Source: Adiantum capillus-veneris (Eukaryota > Streptophyta > Polypodiopsida > Polypodiales > Pteridaceae). Taken from it: a DNA stretch of 64,000 nt. Positions 57,401 through 64,000 of this stretch are shown here, in pieces (positions within the stretch are counted from its first letter, which is position 1; each line of letters opens with the position of its first letter). A program made the translations under genes and the position numbers. The notes below the pieces were generated by a model. The model did no database searches. It was given only the letters and a program-made list of their open reading frames with translations, and had not been told where the DNA came from. The stretch covers positions 24,543,769-24,607,768 of the forward strand of contig CM043971.1 in NCBI GenBank assembly GCA_014529385.2, written 5' to 3'.

Positions 57401-58746
57401 CCCACACATTTGCCCTCTGTGATCAGCTTACAGCCATTCTGGAAATCTTCTACATAACAGCCATTTGGATTGAAGCGAACCTGCAAACCCTGCTCAACCA
57501 TTTGTCCAATAGAAACAAGATTCTTTGTAATGTTTGGGACATGAAGTACATCTGCTAAGTACTTTGATTTCCCACTCTTCGTATTTAGAGGTATGTCCCC
57601 TACATGAGCAATGGGGTGAGCTGTGTCATCTCCTGTCTGCACATAGCCTGACACATCTGGTTTGCGCATATCTCTAAACCACTCTCCACGAGACGTCATG
57701 TGATTAGAGGCACATGAATCCACATACCAAACATCATCTTGGGTGGAATTCTCTGCAGTCATTGTATTCATTACCTGCTGCATAACAAACATGCGCTCGT
57801 TTTTGCTGTCATCTGCATCTCTGCTAGTAGATGCATAGTTGCCATGTTCTCTCTTTCCACTTGCTTTTCCCTTTGGACAGTCACGTGACATGTGACCTCT
57901 TTCACCACAAGTCCAACATTCTCTGCTATCTGGAGTACGTTGCTGCCTGCTTGATCCTGCACCACGACCTCTTTGACTCCCCCTGCCTTGAGACTGGTTT
58001 CCCCTGCCGCCTGTATTGTTTTGATGTGATTGCCCTTCCAGAAATTGGCCCCTACAACCCCTTGGGCCTCGACCATGACCTCTACCTCTACCTCTGTTGG
58101 AGTTAGAATAGAAGGCCTGTTCAGAATTATTTCTGCCATGAGAAGAAGATGTGTCAAGGTTCTTCTCCTCAAGAATAAGCATAGAAATCAAATCTTGGAA
58201 CACGGGGATGTCGTCTCTTGTATTCATGGAAGACCTAAAATGTACATACTCATCTCCTAAACCATCCAAGCATGCACGGACAATGTCATCGTCTTCCACT
58301 GAGACTTTAATAGATCCAAGAGCCTCAATGATACTCTTGATCTTCAAGGCATAATCATTGATTGAGAGGTTGTTCCTCTTAACCTGATTTAGCTCCGACT
58401 TTAGTTGAAGTTTCCTGGCCTTGGTGTTCACCTCGAACACTCTGCCTAAGTTTCTCCATGCAATGGCGGGGGTTTCAGCATCCTGTAGATAGCCCATCAT
58501 GCCATCTGTGATGCTCATAGAAAGCCAATACATCACTTTGCTCTGGCCTTGTTGCCAGTCCCTCAAAGCTTTCCTTTGTTCTGCTGTAGCATTTGCCTCG
58601 GGAATCTCTGGTTCCTTTTCATTGTCTCCTTCTACATAGTCCCAATAACCTTTTCCTTTTAGGAAATTTGTTATTCTGAACTTCCATGCAGGGTAGTTAT
58701 TTTTATCAAGCTTCTCAGTAACAATCTGACTGAAACCGTCAGACAT
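54415..58746 (-). CDS. Copia gag-pol polyprotein
   Basis: The polyprotein encodes everything needed for copia transposition. I chose the start ATG at 58746 (MSDGFSQIV, the usual gag start); an upstream in-frame ATG at 58782 would add 12 residues. Domains, numbered from the longer start: gag (UBN2-like) about 20-210, a Gly/Arg-rich linker, zinc knuckle CWTCGERGHMSRDC (289-302), and protease with VDSCASNHM (Asp 355). The integrase has His 492 and 496, Cys 527 and 530, and the DDE residues Asp 557, Asp 620 and Glu 656. RT starts at WELVPLPSGKKAIG (about 964) and has YVDD at 1128-1131. RNase H has YTDADWAG (about 1275), with the C-terminal IADIFTKAL. No stops or frameshifts occur. The C-terminal residues are encoded in the LTR. 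Confidence 0.95.
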   Translation of the reverse strand: MSDGFSQIVTEKLDKNNYPAWKFRITNFLKGKGYWDYVEGDNEKEPEIPEANATAEQRKALRDWQQGQSKVMYWLSMSITDGMMGYLQDAETPAIAWRNLGRVFEVNTKARKLQLKSELNQVKRNNLSINDYALKIKSIIEALGSIKVSVEDDDIVRACLDGLGDEYVHFRSSMNTRDDIPVFQDLISMLILEEKNLDTSSSHGRNNSEQAFYSNSNRGRGRGHGRGPRGCRGQFLEGQSHQNNTGGRGNQSQGRGSQRGRGAGSSRQQRTPDSRECWTCGERGHMSRDCPKGKASGKREHGNYASTSRDADDSKNERMFVMQQVMNTMTAENSTQDDVWYVDSCASNHMTSRGEWFRDMRKPDVSGYVQTGDDTAHPIAHVGDIPLNTKSGKSKYLADVLHVPNITKNLVSIGQMVEQGLQVRFNPNGCYVEDFQNGCKLITEGKCVGRMFTLNVDMPEVKAALFAQGTGVVADVDIWHKRIGHVNEQRLRSMQSKHIVKGLPKFNVDGMHKVCAACQFGKQSKGSFPHERNVCKKPLEVVHTDVWGPTDTASIHGCRYYVSFIDDHTRKVWVYFMRNKSEVFGHFQDFKVMIEKETDMQIKTLRSDGGGEYFSNDFSDFLRMHGIRRQFTCRYTPQQNGVAERKNRHIAEVARALMNEKNMPHHFWAEAVNTAVYIMNRTPTAAVHDVTPEEKFTGTKPDLAHLKVFGCIAYVHVPDELRRKLDPKAKKCILVGYSLEQKGYKCYNPTTRELRVSRDVVFDEMSSWYSNAHGTIGADVKDDVVVQNVRPQSQVLSGPQESSSRGSVEKPWNGRLRTQVTPPTGTGNVSRKGKEKVDEPPFMADASSGLSHVDMDSDGSEQSLDEEFGIPAVRTPGVRKVQEDARGPRRSNRVRNPVQKLTYDGYLAHHQAYMAKVIQDVEPTCFEDAVGNVHWDDAMNEEMAALEANDTWELVPLPSGKKAIGCKWVYKTKHKADGNIERHKARLVAKGYAQTYGIDYEETFAPVAKMTTVRAVIAVAASRGWIMHQMDVKNAFLNGELQEEVYMHQPPGYVDPGYPDYVCRLLKALYGLKQGSRAWYDRIAKYLVSIGFRRAHADHSLYVRESDVGIVVITIYVDDLIIVGDNAMEIDHVKGLLKQEFEMKDLGELRYFLGIEVIRTPEGVWLSQRQYALDMLSKYGMDDCKPISIPLDVNAKLSAEKGDVVEDVNMYRKIVGSLIYLTITRPDLSYTVGLESQFMQLPRKPHLDGVRRTLRYVQGTLDYALFYAADAPLALYGYTDADWAGSIVDKRSTSGFMFSFGSAAVTWSSKKQPTFALSSTEAEYRGAAVAACEVAWLRTLLEDLGVQVDQQIFIHCDNLSSMQLARNPVFHARTKHIEVHYHYVRERVLAGDIDLVYVSTEEQIADIFTKALGAEKLRRFRTMLGLCDMQSSRGSVEMSSSTP
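54443..54458 (-). promoter_or_regulatory. Copia polypurine tract
   Basis: On the minus strand GAGCTCGAGGGGGAG lies directly before TGTTGAG, the LTR start. It is inside the coding frame. Confidence 0.8.
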
Positions 58747-59047
58747 CTTGAAGCAGTAAGACAAAATAGCTGCAATCTGCAAAAACCTGCAAATCTGCTG
58801 AACCTGCTATCGTGGTACCTGTAACTCTTTCTACACTCAACGAGTGTCCACAATCAAGCGTACATACAACCACTGTACTTGTACAGTAAATCTCAGTATA
58901 CTGCACTTTGGAGACCTGTTCAGAAACTTGTGTGAAAAACCCCTAAAAAATTTTTCGTTGCGCAAGGCGCCTTCGGCATCTGGTCGTGGATTGCGAACGA
59001 AGGGATTGTGATGCTCTTGCTCTCTTAGCCTCTCTTGCCTGCACCAA

Positions 59048-59059
59048 GCTCTGATACCA
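59048..59059 (-). promoter_or_regulatory. Copia primer-binding site
   Basis: GCTCTGATACCA on the plus strand is TGGTATCAGAGC on the minus strand, directly adjacent to the 5' LTR. It matches the initiator-Met tRNA. Confidence 0.95.
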
Positions 59060-59381
59060 TGTAAAGAATGAGGATGCAAGAGAGCTACACAAGACAAGCA
59101 CAAAGCACACAGAGATGGAAAGCTTCTTCTTCTTCTTCTCAGAAAACAGAGTACAAAATGACTAAGTGCTAAAGCTGAAAAGTAGCACATATGTACATGC
59201 GATCACTAAGTGTGAACTCGCTAGAAGCGTACTAGGCTGGCACTATAAGTGTAGTCCAGCTGTAGAATCACTGGCAGAGATCCTCCGTGTCGGTCACCTA
59301 ACACGCCAGTGAGTAAATTTCGTAAGCGGCCAAGACCCGTAGTGGATGCCAGCTCAAGGTGTAGAGCTCGACATCTCAACA
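59060..59381 (-). repeat. Copia 5' LTR (minus strand)
   Basis: 322 bp, with TG...CA ends on the minus strand. It differs from the left LTR at four positions. Confidence 0.95.
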
Positions 59382-59386
59382 TTTTT

Positions 59387-60178
59387 ACAGGCCCATACAC
59401 CAACCATTTGCTTAACAATCAACATGGAGTCACCAAAAACATTTAGCTTTGTGATGCCCTGAGAAAGACAACATTGCAACCCTAAAACAAGGGCATGGTA
59501 CTCTGCCTCATTGTTAGAATGAACCTCTTTTAGATGAAACCCTTTTGCAAAGATCTTCTCCTTCTCTGGACCTAATATTACTATGCCTGCTGATGCCTTG
59601 TTTTTGGTCCTCTTGTAAGCCCCATCAAAATACAGACTGTGTGCTCCCAGTAGAACTTCAGGCTCCGGGATAGGCGGTACCTTACTAGGTGCCTCTTTCT
59701 TGGCCTTCTCATAACACGTTTGTGTGAGGAGATCTGCCAAACAAGCACGGGTGGAATCCTCTACTTGTAGTGTGTAGTCAAACTCTTGAAGCTGCACCAC
59801 CCACTTTGCTATTCTTTGAGACAATTCCATGTGTTGTAGGGCATATGGAAAAACATCCTCAGTTGTGATCACCACAAATTGTCTCGGAAGTAAGTAAGCC
59901 CGAAACTTCTCCACTGCAAACTTAAGAGCTAGCACCAATTGCTCAGTTGCGCTGAAACCCTTTTCAGCAGCTGTCATCACTCTACTAGAGAAGTAGACTT
60001 GTCTCATGAGAGATGTCTTTGGGTATTTTTGCATCAAGACAACTTCTAGAGCTTCTGGACCTACACTAAGATTTACATAGAATAATTCACCCCATGTGGG
60101 TTGTAGGACGACAGGCAATGAGCTCAAAATGGTTTTAACTTCTTGAAAGCACCTTTCACCCTGCTCACTCCATGTCAA
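59387..60178 (-). pseudogene. G3 RNase H and start of second RNase H
   Basis: In frame with the RT after the TAG at 60200-60202. The first RNase H is degenerate: where the first catalytic Asp is expected, the text is FYVNLSVGPEALEVVLM, without the usual VDAS. AAEKGFSATEQLVLALKFAVEKFRAYL shows the Glu helix. After LADLLTQ begins the second RNase H: LYFDGAYKRTKNKASAGIVIL (Asp), HSNNEAEYHALVLGLQ (Glu) and VFGDSMLIVKQMVG (Asp). The sequence then runs into the copia LTR, and the remainder lies at 54120 and below. The loss of the first Asp in RNase H 1 beside an intact second RNase H fits the known division of labour in Tat-type elements, where the second domain is thought to compensate. Confidence 0.85.
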
Positions 60179-60199
60179 TGTAGTGTGTTTAGTGAGCTG

Positions 60200-61324
60200 C
60201 TACAAAGGATAGATTGCCTGAGAAAGGAGATGTATGAATCGTCCCATGTAGCGAACCTTTTGAATGAAGGAGACTAGTTGCTTCACGTTTGAAGGAGTAG
60301 GTAAAGCTAACAATGTCTTTACCTTTTCAGGGTCAGCCTCAATACCATCTTGAGACACAACATGGCCTAGTAGAGTGACCTTGCTCTCACCTATGTGGCA
60401 CTTGTCTTTATTCAATTGCCCACCCAATTGGGCCAGACGGGTGAAACCTTCATCAACCTTGGACAGATGTACTTCCCTAGAGCTGTAAATGCAAAAATCA
60501 TCAATGAAGACTCGTATGGACTTACCAAAGTAAGGTTGAAACACCAAGTTCATAAACCTCTGGAAAGTAGCTGGGGCATTAGTTAAACCAAAAGGCATAA
60601 CTCTATAAGCAAAAAACCCCCAAGGTGTTATGAAGGTAGTCTTTCTTTGGTCTTCATCTGCAATTCTGATTTGGAAGTAGCCTGAGTACCCATCACACAC
60701 TGTGTATCTTTCATGACCAGCCACTTCATTTAGTATTTCATCTTGAAAAGGCAAAGGAAAATGGTCCCTTTTTGTGGCTGCGTTTAGAGGCTTGTAATCC
60801 ACACATACCCTCCACTTACCATTTTTCTTTGGTGCTACCACAACTGGAGACACCCACTCAGAATCTTCCACTGGGTAGATAAATCCTTCCTTGAGTAATC
60901 TTTTTACTTCTTTTAAGAGTGCATCTTGTTGCACTAGCCCTAATCTCCTTAGCCTTTGCACCACTGGTTTGGCACCTTCCTTTAATTGGATATGGTGTTG
61001 GGTTACCGTCACTCCTTTAATGTGCTCGTAATCAGTTATAAAGAGGCCAGCATGCTTCTTTAGTACCTGCAAATAGGGTTCTCTCTCTTCTTCTAGTAGG
61101 TCCTTAGCTAGCATCTCCTCTAAGCCTGTGGCTTCTTCCTTGTTTAGAGAGTCTTGACCACCTTCTCCTTCTGGGTTTCGCAGTATTATACCCATGACTT
61201 CCAAAGAGCTAGCATCCTCCTCAGATGAGTCATCCTCAGATGAAGAGCAGCTGCTTGTGCTCCATTCATCCATAGAAGTCTCCATCTCTAGGTCTCGTTG
61301 TCTACCCTGCTTCATGTCATACAC
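60200..61324 (-). pseudogene. G3 reverse transcriptase
   Basis: After an acidic linker (SSSEDDSSEEDASS) the RT shows WVSPVVVAPKKNGKWRVCVDYKPLN, CDGYSGYFQIRI, MPFGLTNAPATFQRFM and FIDDFCIY (catalytic DD at 60497-60508), LGHVVSQDGIEADPEKV, and the thumb. This is the ordinary plant Ty3/gypsy RT pattern. The frame stops at TAG 60200-60202 and resumes in the same frame. Upstream it is separated from the protease by TGA 61361-61363, also in frame. Confidence 0.9.
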
Positions 61325-61360
61325 AATTTTTTGTTGCTTGTCACCTACCTTATGATTTGG

Positions 61361-62746
61361 TCACAACTCAAGGGAACCTGTCTCCCAATCTTGCCTAGCT
61401 TTCATAGCCATAAGCCAAGGTCTTCCAAGGATTAGCGGATAGCCCTCCCCCTTAGTTGGGATCACATAAGCATCAATTGAGATTGCAACACCAAAAGCTG
61501 AAACCTTCACTCCATTAACCTTTCCCACACAAGCCACCCTTACATTATTTGCCATCTTAGCTTGTAAGGAAGTTTGCTCGTTTACTTCCAAACCCAACCT
61601 GTGCATTAATTTCTCTGTCATAACACAAATCTTAGCTCCACCATCTACGTACACATTGGAGACTCGCTGACTCTTAATCTCTGCATCAATGACTGGCACG
61701 ATATCCTTCATGCCTCTTGCACTAATAGACCCAACTGACTTTGCCTTAGCCCTCCTGGTGCTGACCATCTTATACCAGGTTCTACGCATCTTTGGGGAAA
61801 GGTGGAGGAGTTGCTGCCATGAAATCTTTGGTCCTTGCTTACTCACATCTGCTACCAGGTCGTAAGGTGTGGATCCTACCCCAAGTGGAAAGTCTTCTAC
61901 TCCTATGTGCCTCCTTGACCTACTCTTCCTTTTCTTGTCTCCTATCACTTGGGAGGAACCCTCATTCCCTTTATCCGGCTCTGAAGCTTCCATTTCATCA
62001 GTTCTTTGTCTCCTAACTCTCTTTATTGGCATGGCAACAGCTTCCTCCATTTTTTCTTTCCCTTTATCCTTGCCATTGTCAAGACTTATGACAGAGACAG
62101 CCCTGTCCTCCCCTCCCAATGGTAGTGGAGGGATCTCTGCTGGTGCTTGTGGTGGTGGAGGAGGGGGTCTCAATATTTGGATTGGTGGAGCCACGTGTGC
62201 ATTTTGTCCATTTAGTGGCCTAGCTCGAGGAGGAGTGACTTGCTGGCGAGGAGGCCGTCTTTGATTACCATTTCCTTGATAGCGTCGTGGATGGGGGCAA
62301 TAATACATGCCGTGACCTACCTCTCCACAGTTGTAGCAAATGTACTCGCGTGCTTGCCTTTGTCCTTCTTGTCTATTTCGTTCATTTCCTGGCTGGGGAG
62401 CCCTTACACCTTGAACCAGATTGATGGACAGGCTCTCTAGTTGATTGGTGATTTGTTGAAGTAATTCTTGTTGAGAGGACTCTTGGTCTGTTGCTCTTGT
62501 CCCTGCTACTACCCTTGCCGTAGGTTGAGCTAGCGGTGGAGGCTCCATTCCCCCTTGTAGTTGAGCTTGGAATTTTAACTTCCTATCCTTCTCCCTTGCA
62601 TAGGTCATAGCTTTATCAAAGGTATCTGGGAATTTACCTTTTACCTTTTCTCGAAGGATGGGGTAAAGCCCTGCCAAGAAACAGTCCTTCTTTAGGCATT
62701 CTGGCGCCCTTTCTCCTTCACCTAGTGATGCACACCATTTCTCCAC
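61361..62746 (-). pseudogene. G3 gag C-terminal half and protease
   Basis: Gag continues after a frameshift near 62740 (KWCASLGEGERAPECLKKDCFLAGL). A CCHC knuckle, CYNCGEVGHGMYYCPHP, lies near 62300-62350, followed by a Pro-rich stretch and a basic region. The protease domain has NVYVDGGAKICVMTEKLMHRL, with DGG at the active site in place of DTG or DSG, and GYPLILGRPWLMAMKARQDW. DGG is a variant I recall for this lineage. The frame stops at TGA 61361-61363 and continues in frame toward RT. Confidence 0.85.
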
Positions 62747-63069
62747 AGGTTGGAAAACTTTCCTTCATAGCTTCTATAGTCATTGGGTGATGTTTGGCGT
62801 AGCTCTAAGAGCTGTCTCCATATCTCCTCTGGAGGCTCATGGCAGCGAAATTCTTCGATGAAGGCCATCTTTAAGGACTCCCAGTCTCTTCTTTCTTCAG
62901 GTGCCAAAGTTTGATACCATAATTTTGCACCTTCCCTCAAGACCAAAGGAAAGTCCCTTAACTTAGTAGCTTCGTCATCCCTTCCCGATACCAGAAAGGC
63001 CATTTCCAAATTATCCAAAAAGTCTGGAGCAACCTCCCCAGGCTTACCATAAAAATTAGGGAAGGCCAT
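62722..63069 (-). pseudogene. G3 gag N-terminal half
   Basis: The start codon ATG at 63069 gives MAFPNFYGKPGEVAPDFLDNL. The core matches Retrotrans_gag: REGAKLWYQTLAPEERRDWESLKMAFIEEF and PEEIWRQLLELRQ. It ends through a frameshift at about 62740, and the reading moves to the overlapping frame. Confidence 0.85.
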
Positions 63070-63087
63070 AAGTGAGAGAGTAAACAA

Positions 63088-63404
63088 TTACACAAATAGC
63101 TCCAATTTATTTTAAAATAGAGTATGGTAATTACAATTTGGAGCTTTAGCACAACTTAGCTCAAAATAGGATGAAGATCGACACATCAAAGGAATGGTAA
63201 TAGTCTAGTAAGGGTAGAATGACAGGATGAGGAGAGCGCAAGATTTCCCCAAGTCTCTCGGCTCCAAACAACAGGGTTATTCTTTGCTGATAAAAGATTT
63301 TTCTATCAACACAAATATTCACACGGATATGACGCACAAAATGGAAAGGAAACATGCGGGGATCATCATTCTCATTATTGGCATCCATACTTACACACAA
63401 GAGC
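63088..63404. other. Leader between the upstream ORF and gag of G3
   Basis: No coding is recognised. It would separate the upstream ORF from gag in the G3 transcript. Confidence 0.5.
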
Positions 63405-63998
63405 CTAGCTTAGTTGCACCACCTTTGGACCAATGAGCCTGATCAGCCACAGAAGGTCAGCACCTCGGATCACTTCGACTCTTCCTGATGCATCTGTGAA
63501 GACGTAAGGCGTGATGGCAACACTTTGTACAATGCTGAGCCTTTTAGCAAGCAACAATTGGATGCTATTACCATAATCAGCATGACGAATGAAAGTGACA
63601 CCATTAATGTGCAGCATATCATCAACTAAGATAGTTTCCTTAGATTGAGATAACTTCTTGAAAATTAGCAGCAAAGGTAGGGCAGGGAGGCTTTTCACCC
63701 GGTCTCCAAAGCACTTTGGACAATATCCAAAGTGATCTTCACGCAGACAGAAGGTTGGCTTGGGATTGGTGGTGTCTGGATTCACAAAGTGCACTAGGAG
63801 CACTCGCAGACGGGCGGCAATCTTGTAGGCAAGCCTTTGCCTCTTTGCTTCAGGAGGATTTAGGGGTGAGAGTCGTGGTTGCAAGTTGGAGGTTGAAGTT
63901 GGTTGCTCACTAGCCTTTTTCTTGCCTGTAGTGGTCATGTAATCCCTCATTAATGAGATTAAGCCAAATGTTACCTTACGCTTGAGCACGCGCTGCGA
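63405..63998 (-). CDS. Unidentified ORF upstream of G3 gag, cut by window edge
   Basis: The frame is open from the window edge to TGA at 63405-63407 (198 codons shown). It is basic at its start (GKKKASEQP, PPEAKRQRLAYKIAARLR), then has a CPKCFG-type pair preceded by REDHFGYC, and a C-terminal half with hydrophobic strands (ETILVDDMLHINGVTFIRHADYG, YVFTDASGRVEVIRGADLLW). I do not recognise the family. In some Tat-clade elements (Ogre) an extra ORF precedes gag in the same orientation; the position here fits that, and no stops occur. It could instead belong to a neighbouring sequence, because the G3 5' LTR has not been seen. Confidence 0.55.
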   Translation of the reverse strand, partial: SQRVLKRKVTFGLISLMRDYMTTTGKKKASEQPTSTSNLQPRLSPLNPPEAKRQRLAYKIAARLRVLLVHFVNPDTTNPKPTFCLREDHFGYCPKCFGDRVKSLPALPLLLIFKKLSQSKETILVDDMLHINGVTFIRHADYGNSIQLLLAKRLSIVQSVAITPYVFTDASGRVEVIRGADLLWLIRLIGPKVVQLS

Positions 63999-64000
63999 CC

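Larger units (their letters stand above)
54121..59381 (-). mobile_element. Ty1/copia element, full length and apparently intact
   Basis: Two 322-bp LTRs (54121-54442 and 59060-59381) start TGTTGAGATG and end CTTTACA on the minus strand. They differ at four positions. The 5-bp repeat TTTTT flanks the element (54116-54120 and 59382-59386). A primer site matching the initiator-Met tRNA abuts the right LTR, and a polypurine tract abuts the left one. The single polyprotein frame is uninterrupted. It is inserted in the same orientation as G3, inside the second RNase H. With commonly used plant LTR rates, four differences in 322 sites imply an age well under one million years, a rough figure. Confidence 0.95.
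52291..64000 (-). mobile_element. Ty3/gypsy element G3 with second RNase H, split by a copia insertion
   Basis: Read on the minus strand from the right edge: an unidentified upstream ORF, gag, protease, RT, RNase H, a second RNase H of plant/archaeal type, then integrase. The second RNase H is the hallmark of the Tat clade (Ogre, Retand and relatives). The long stretch 62746-59387 is one frame broken by TGA 61361-61363 and TAG 60200-60202. Frameshifts occur near 62740 and 53220, and there is another stop at 53632. A copia element (54121-59381) sits inside the second RNase H. The 5' LTR is outside the window. Confidence 0.85.

Noticed and set aside
55450-58354. Plus-strand open frames within the copia element
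   Set aside because: They lie antisense to an intact polyprotein with all expected motifs.
61792-62440. Plus-strand Ser/Leu- and Gly-rich frames opposite G3 gag
   Set aside because: Antisense to the clear gag-protease frame with zinc knuckle and protease motifs.

Overview
The window looks like repeat-dense nuclear DNA of a flowering plant. The evidence is several LTR retrotransposons with plant-type Ty3/gypsy and Ty1/copia domains, plant-style Helitron ends, L1-type LINE tails with target-site duplications, initiator-Met-tRNA-type primer sites, a broken pentatricopeptide-repeat (PPR) gene and a two-exon Bet v 1/PR-10-type gene. Very long (TG)n(AG)n microsatellites fill the middle. No bacterial operons, rRNA or tRNA genes, or CRISPR arrays were seen. 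The species cannot be named from the sequence.

Layout. 1-14762 (+): most of a large Ty3/gypsy element (G1), entered in gag. It has gag, a retropepsin-like domain, RT, RNase H and integrase, then a second retropepsin-like domain after the integrase and a Trp-Lys repeat tail. A 3-kb spacer follows with five copies of a 24-bp palindrome, then a roughly 1,090-codon accessory ORF (aORF), a polypurine tract and a 3' LTR. 14763-15535: flank with an eight-copy degenerate tandem repeat. 15536-23990 (+): complete but old and broken Ty3/gypsy element G2, with two LTRs of about 1 kb and an RT of the type common in basidiomycete elements. 23995-32541: old flank with a broken antisense gag, a PR-10-like gene whose second exon contains a long G-run, and a small inverted-repeat element. 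32542-33645 and 41293-41679: two 5'-truncated copies of one LINE family. 33972-37388 and 37994-40694: two related Helitrons packed with compound microsatellites. 41697-51880: decayed repeats, including two foldback elements, a copia RT fragment, an aORF fragment related to that of G1, an LTR-like segment with primer-site motifs on both sides, and a PPR pseudogene. 52291-64000 (-): Ty3/gypsy element G3 with a second, plant-type RNase H as in the Tat clade. It is split by a young copia element (54121-59381, -) whose 1,455-residue polyprotein is uninterrupted.

Working logic. Apart from the copia element, almost every coding region is inactivated by in-frame stops, with fewer frameshifts. The order of insertion can be read: copia into the G3 RNase H, and LINEs and Helitrons into an older repeat locus. 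The most unusual part is the 3' half of G1. There a post-integrase protease-like domain with an intact DSG motif coexists with an upstream copy reading NSG. A palindromic iteron-like array precedes the accessory ORF, and that ORF has a second, independently decayed relative at 46.9-47.7 kb.
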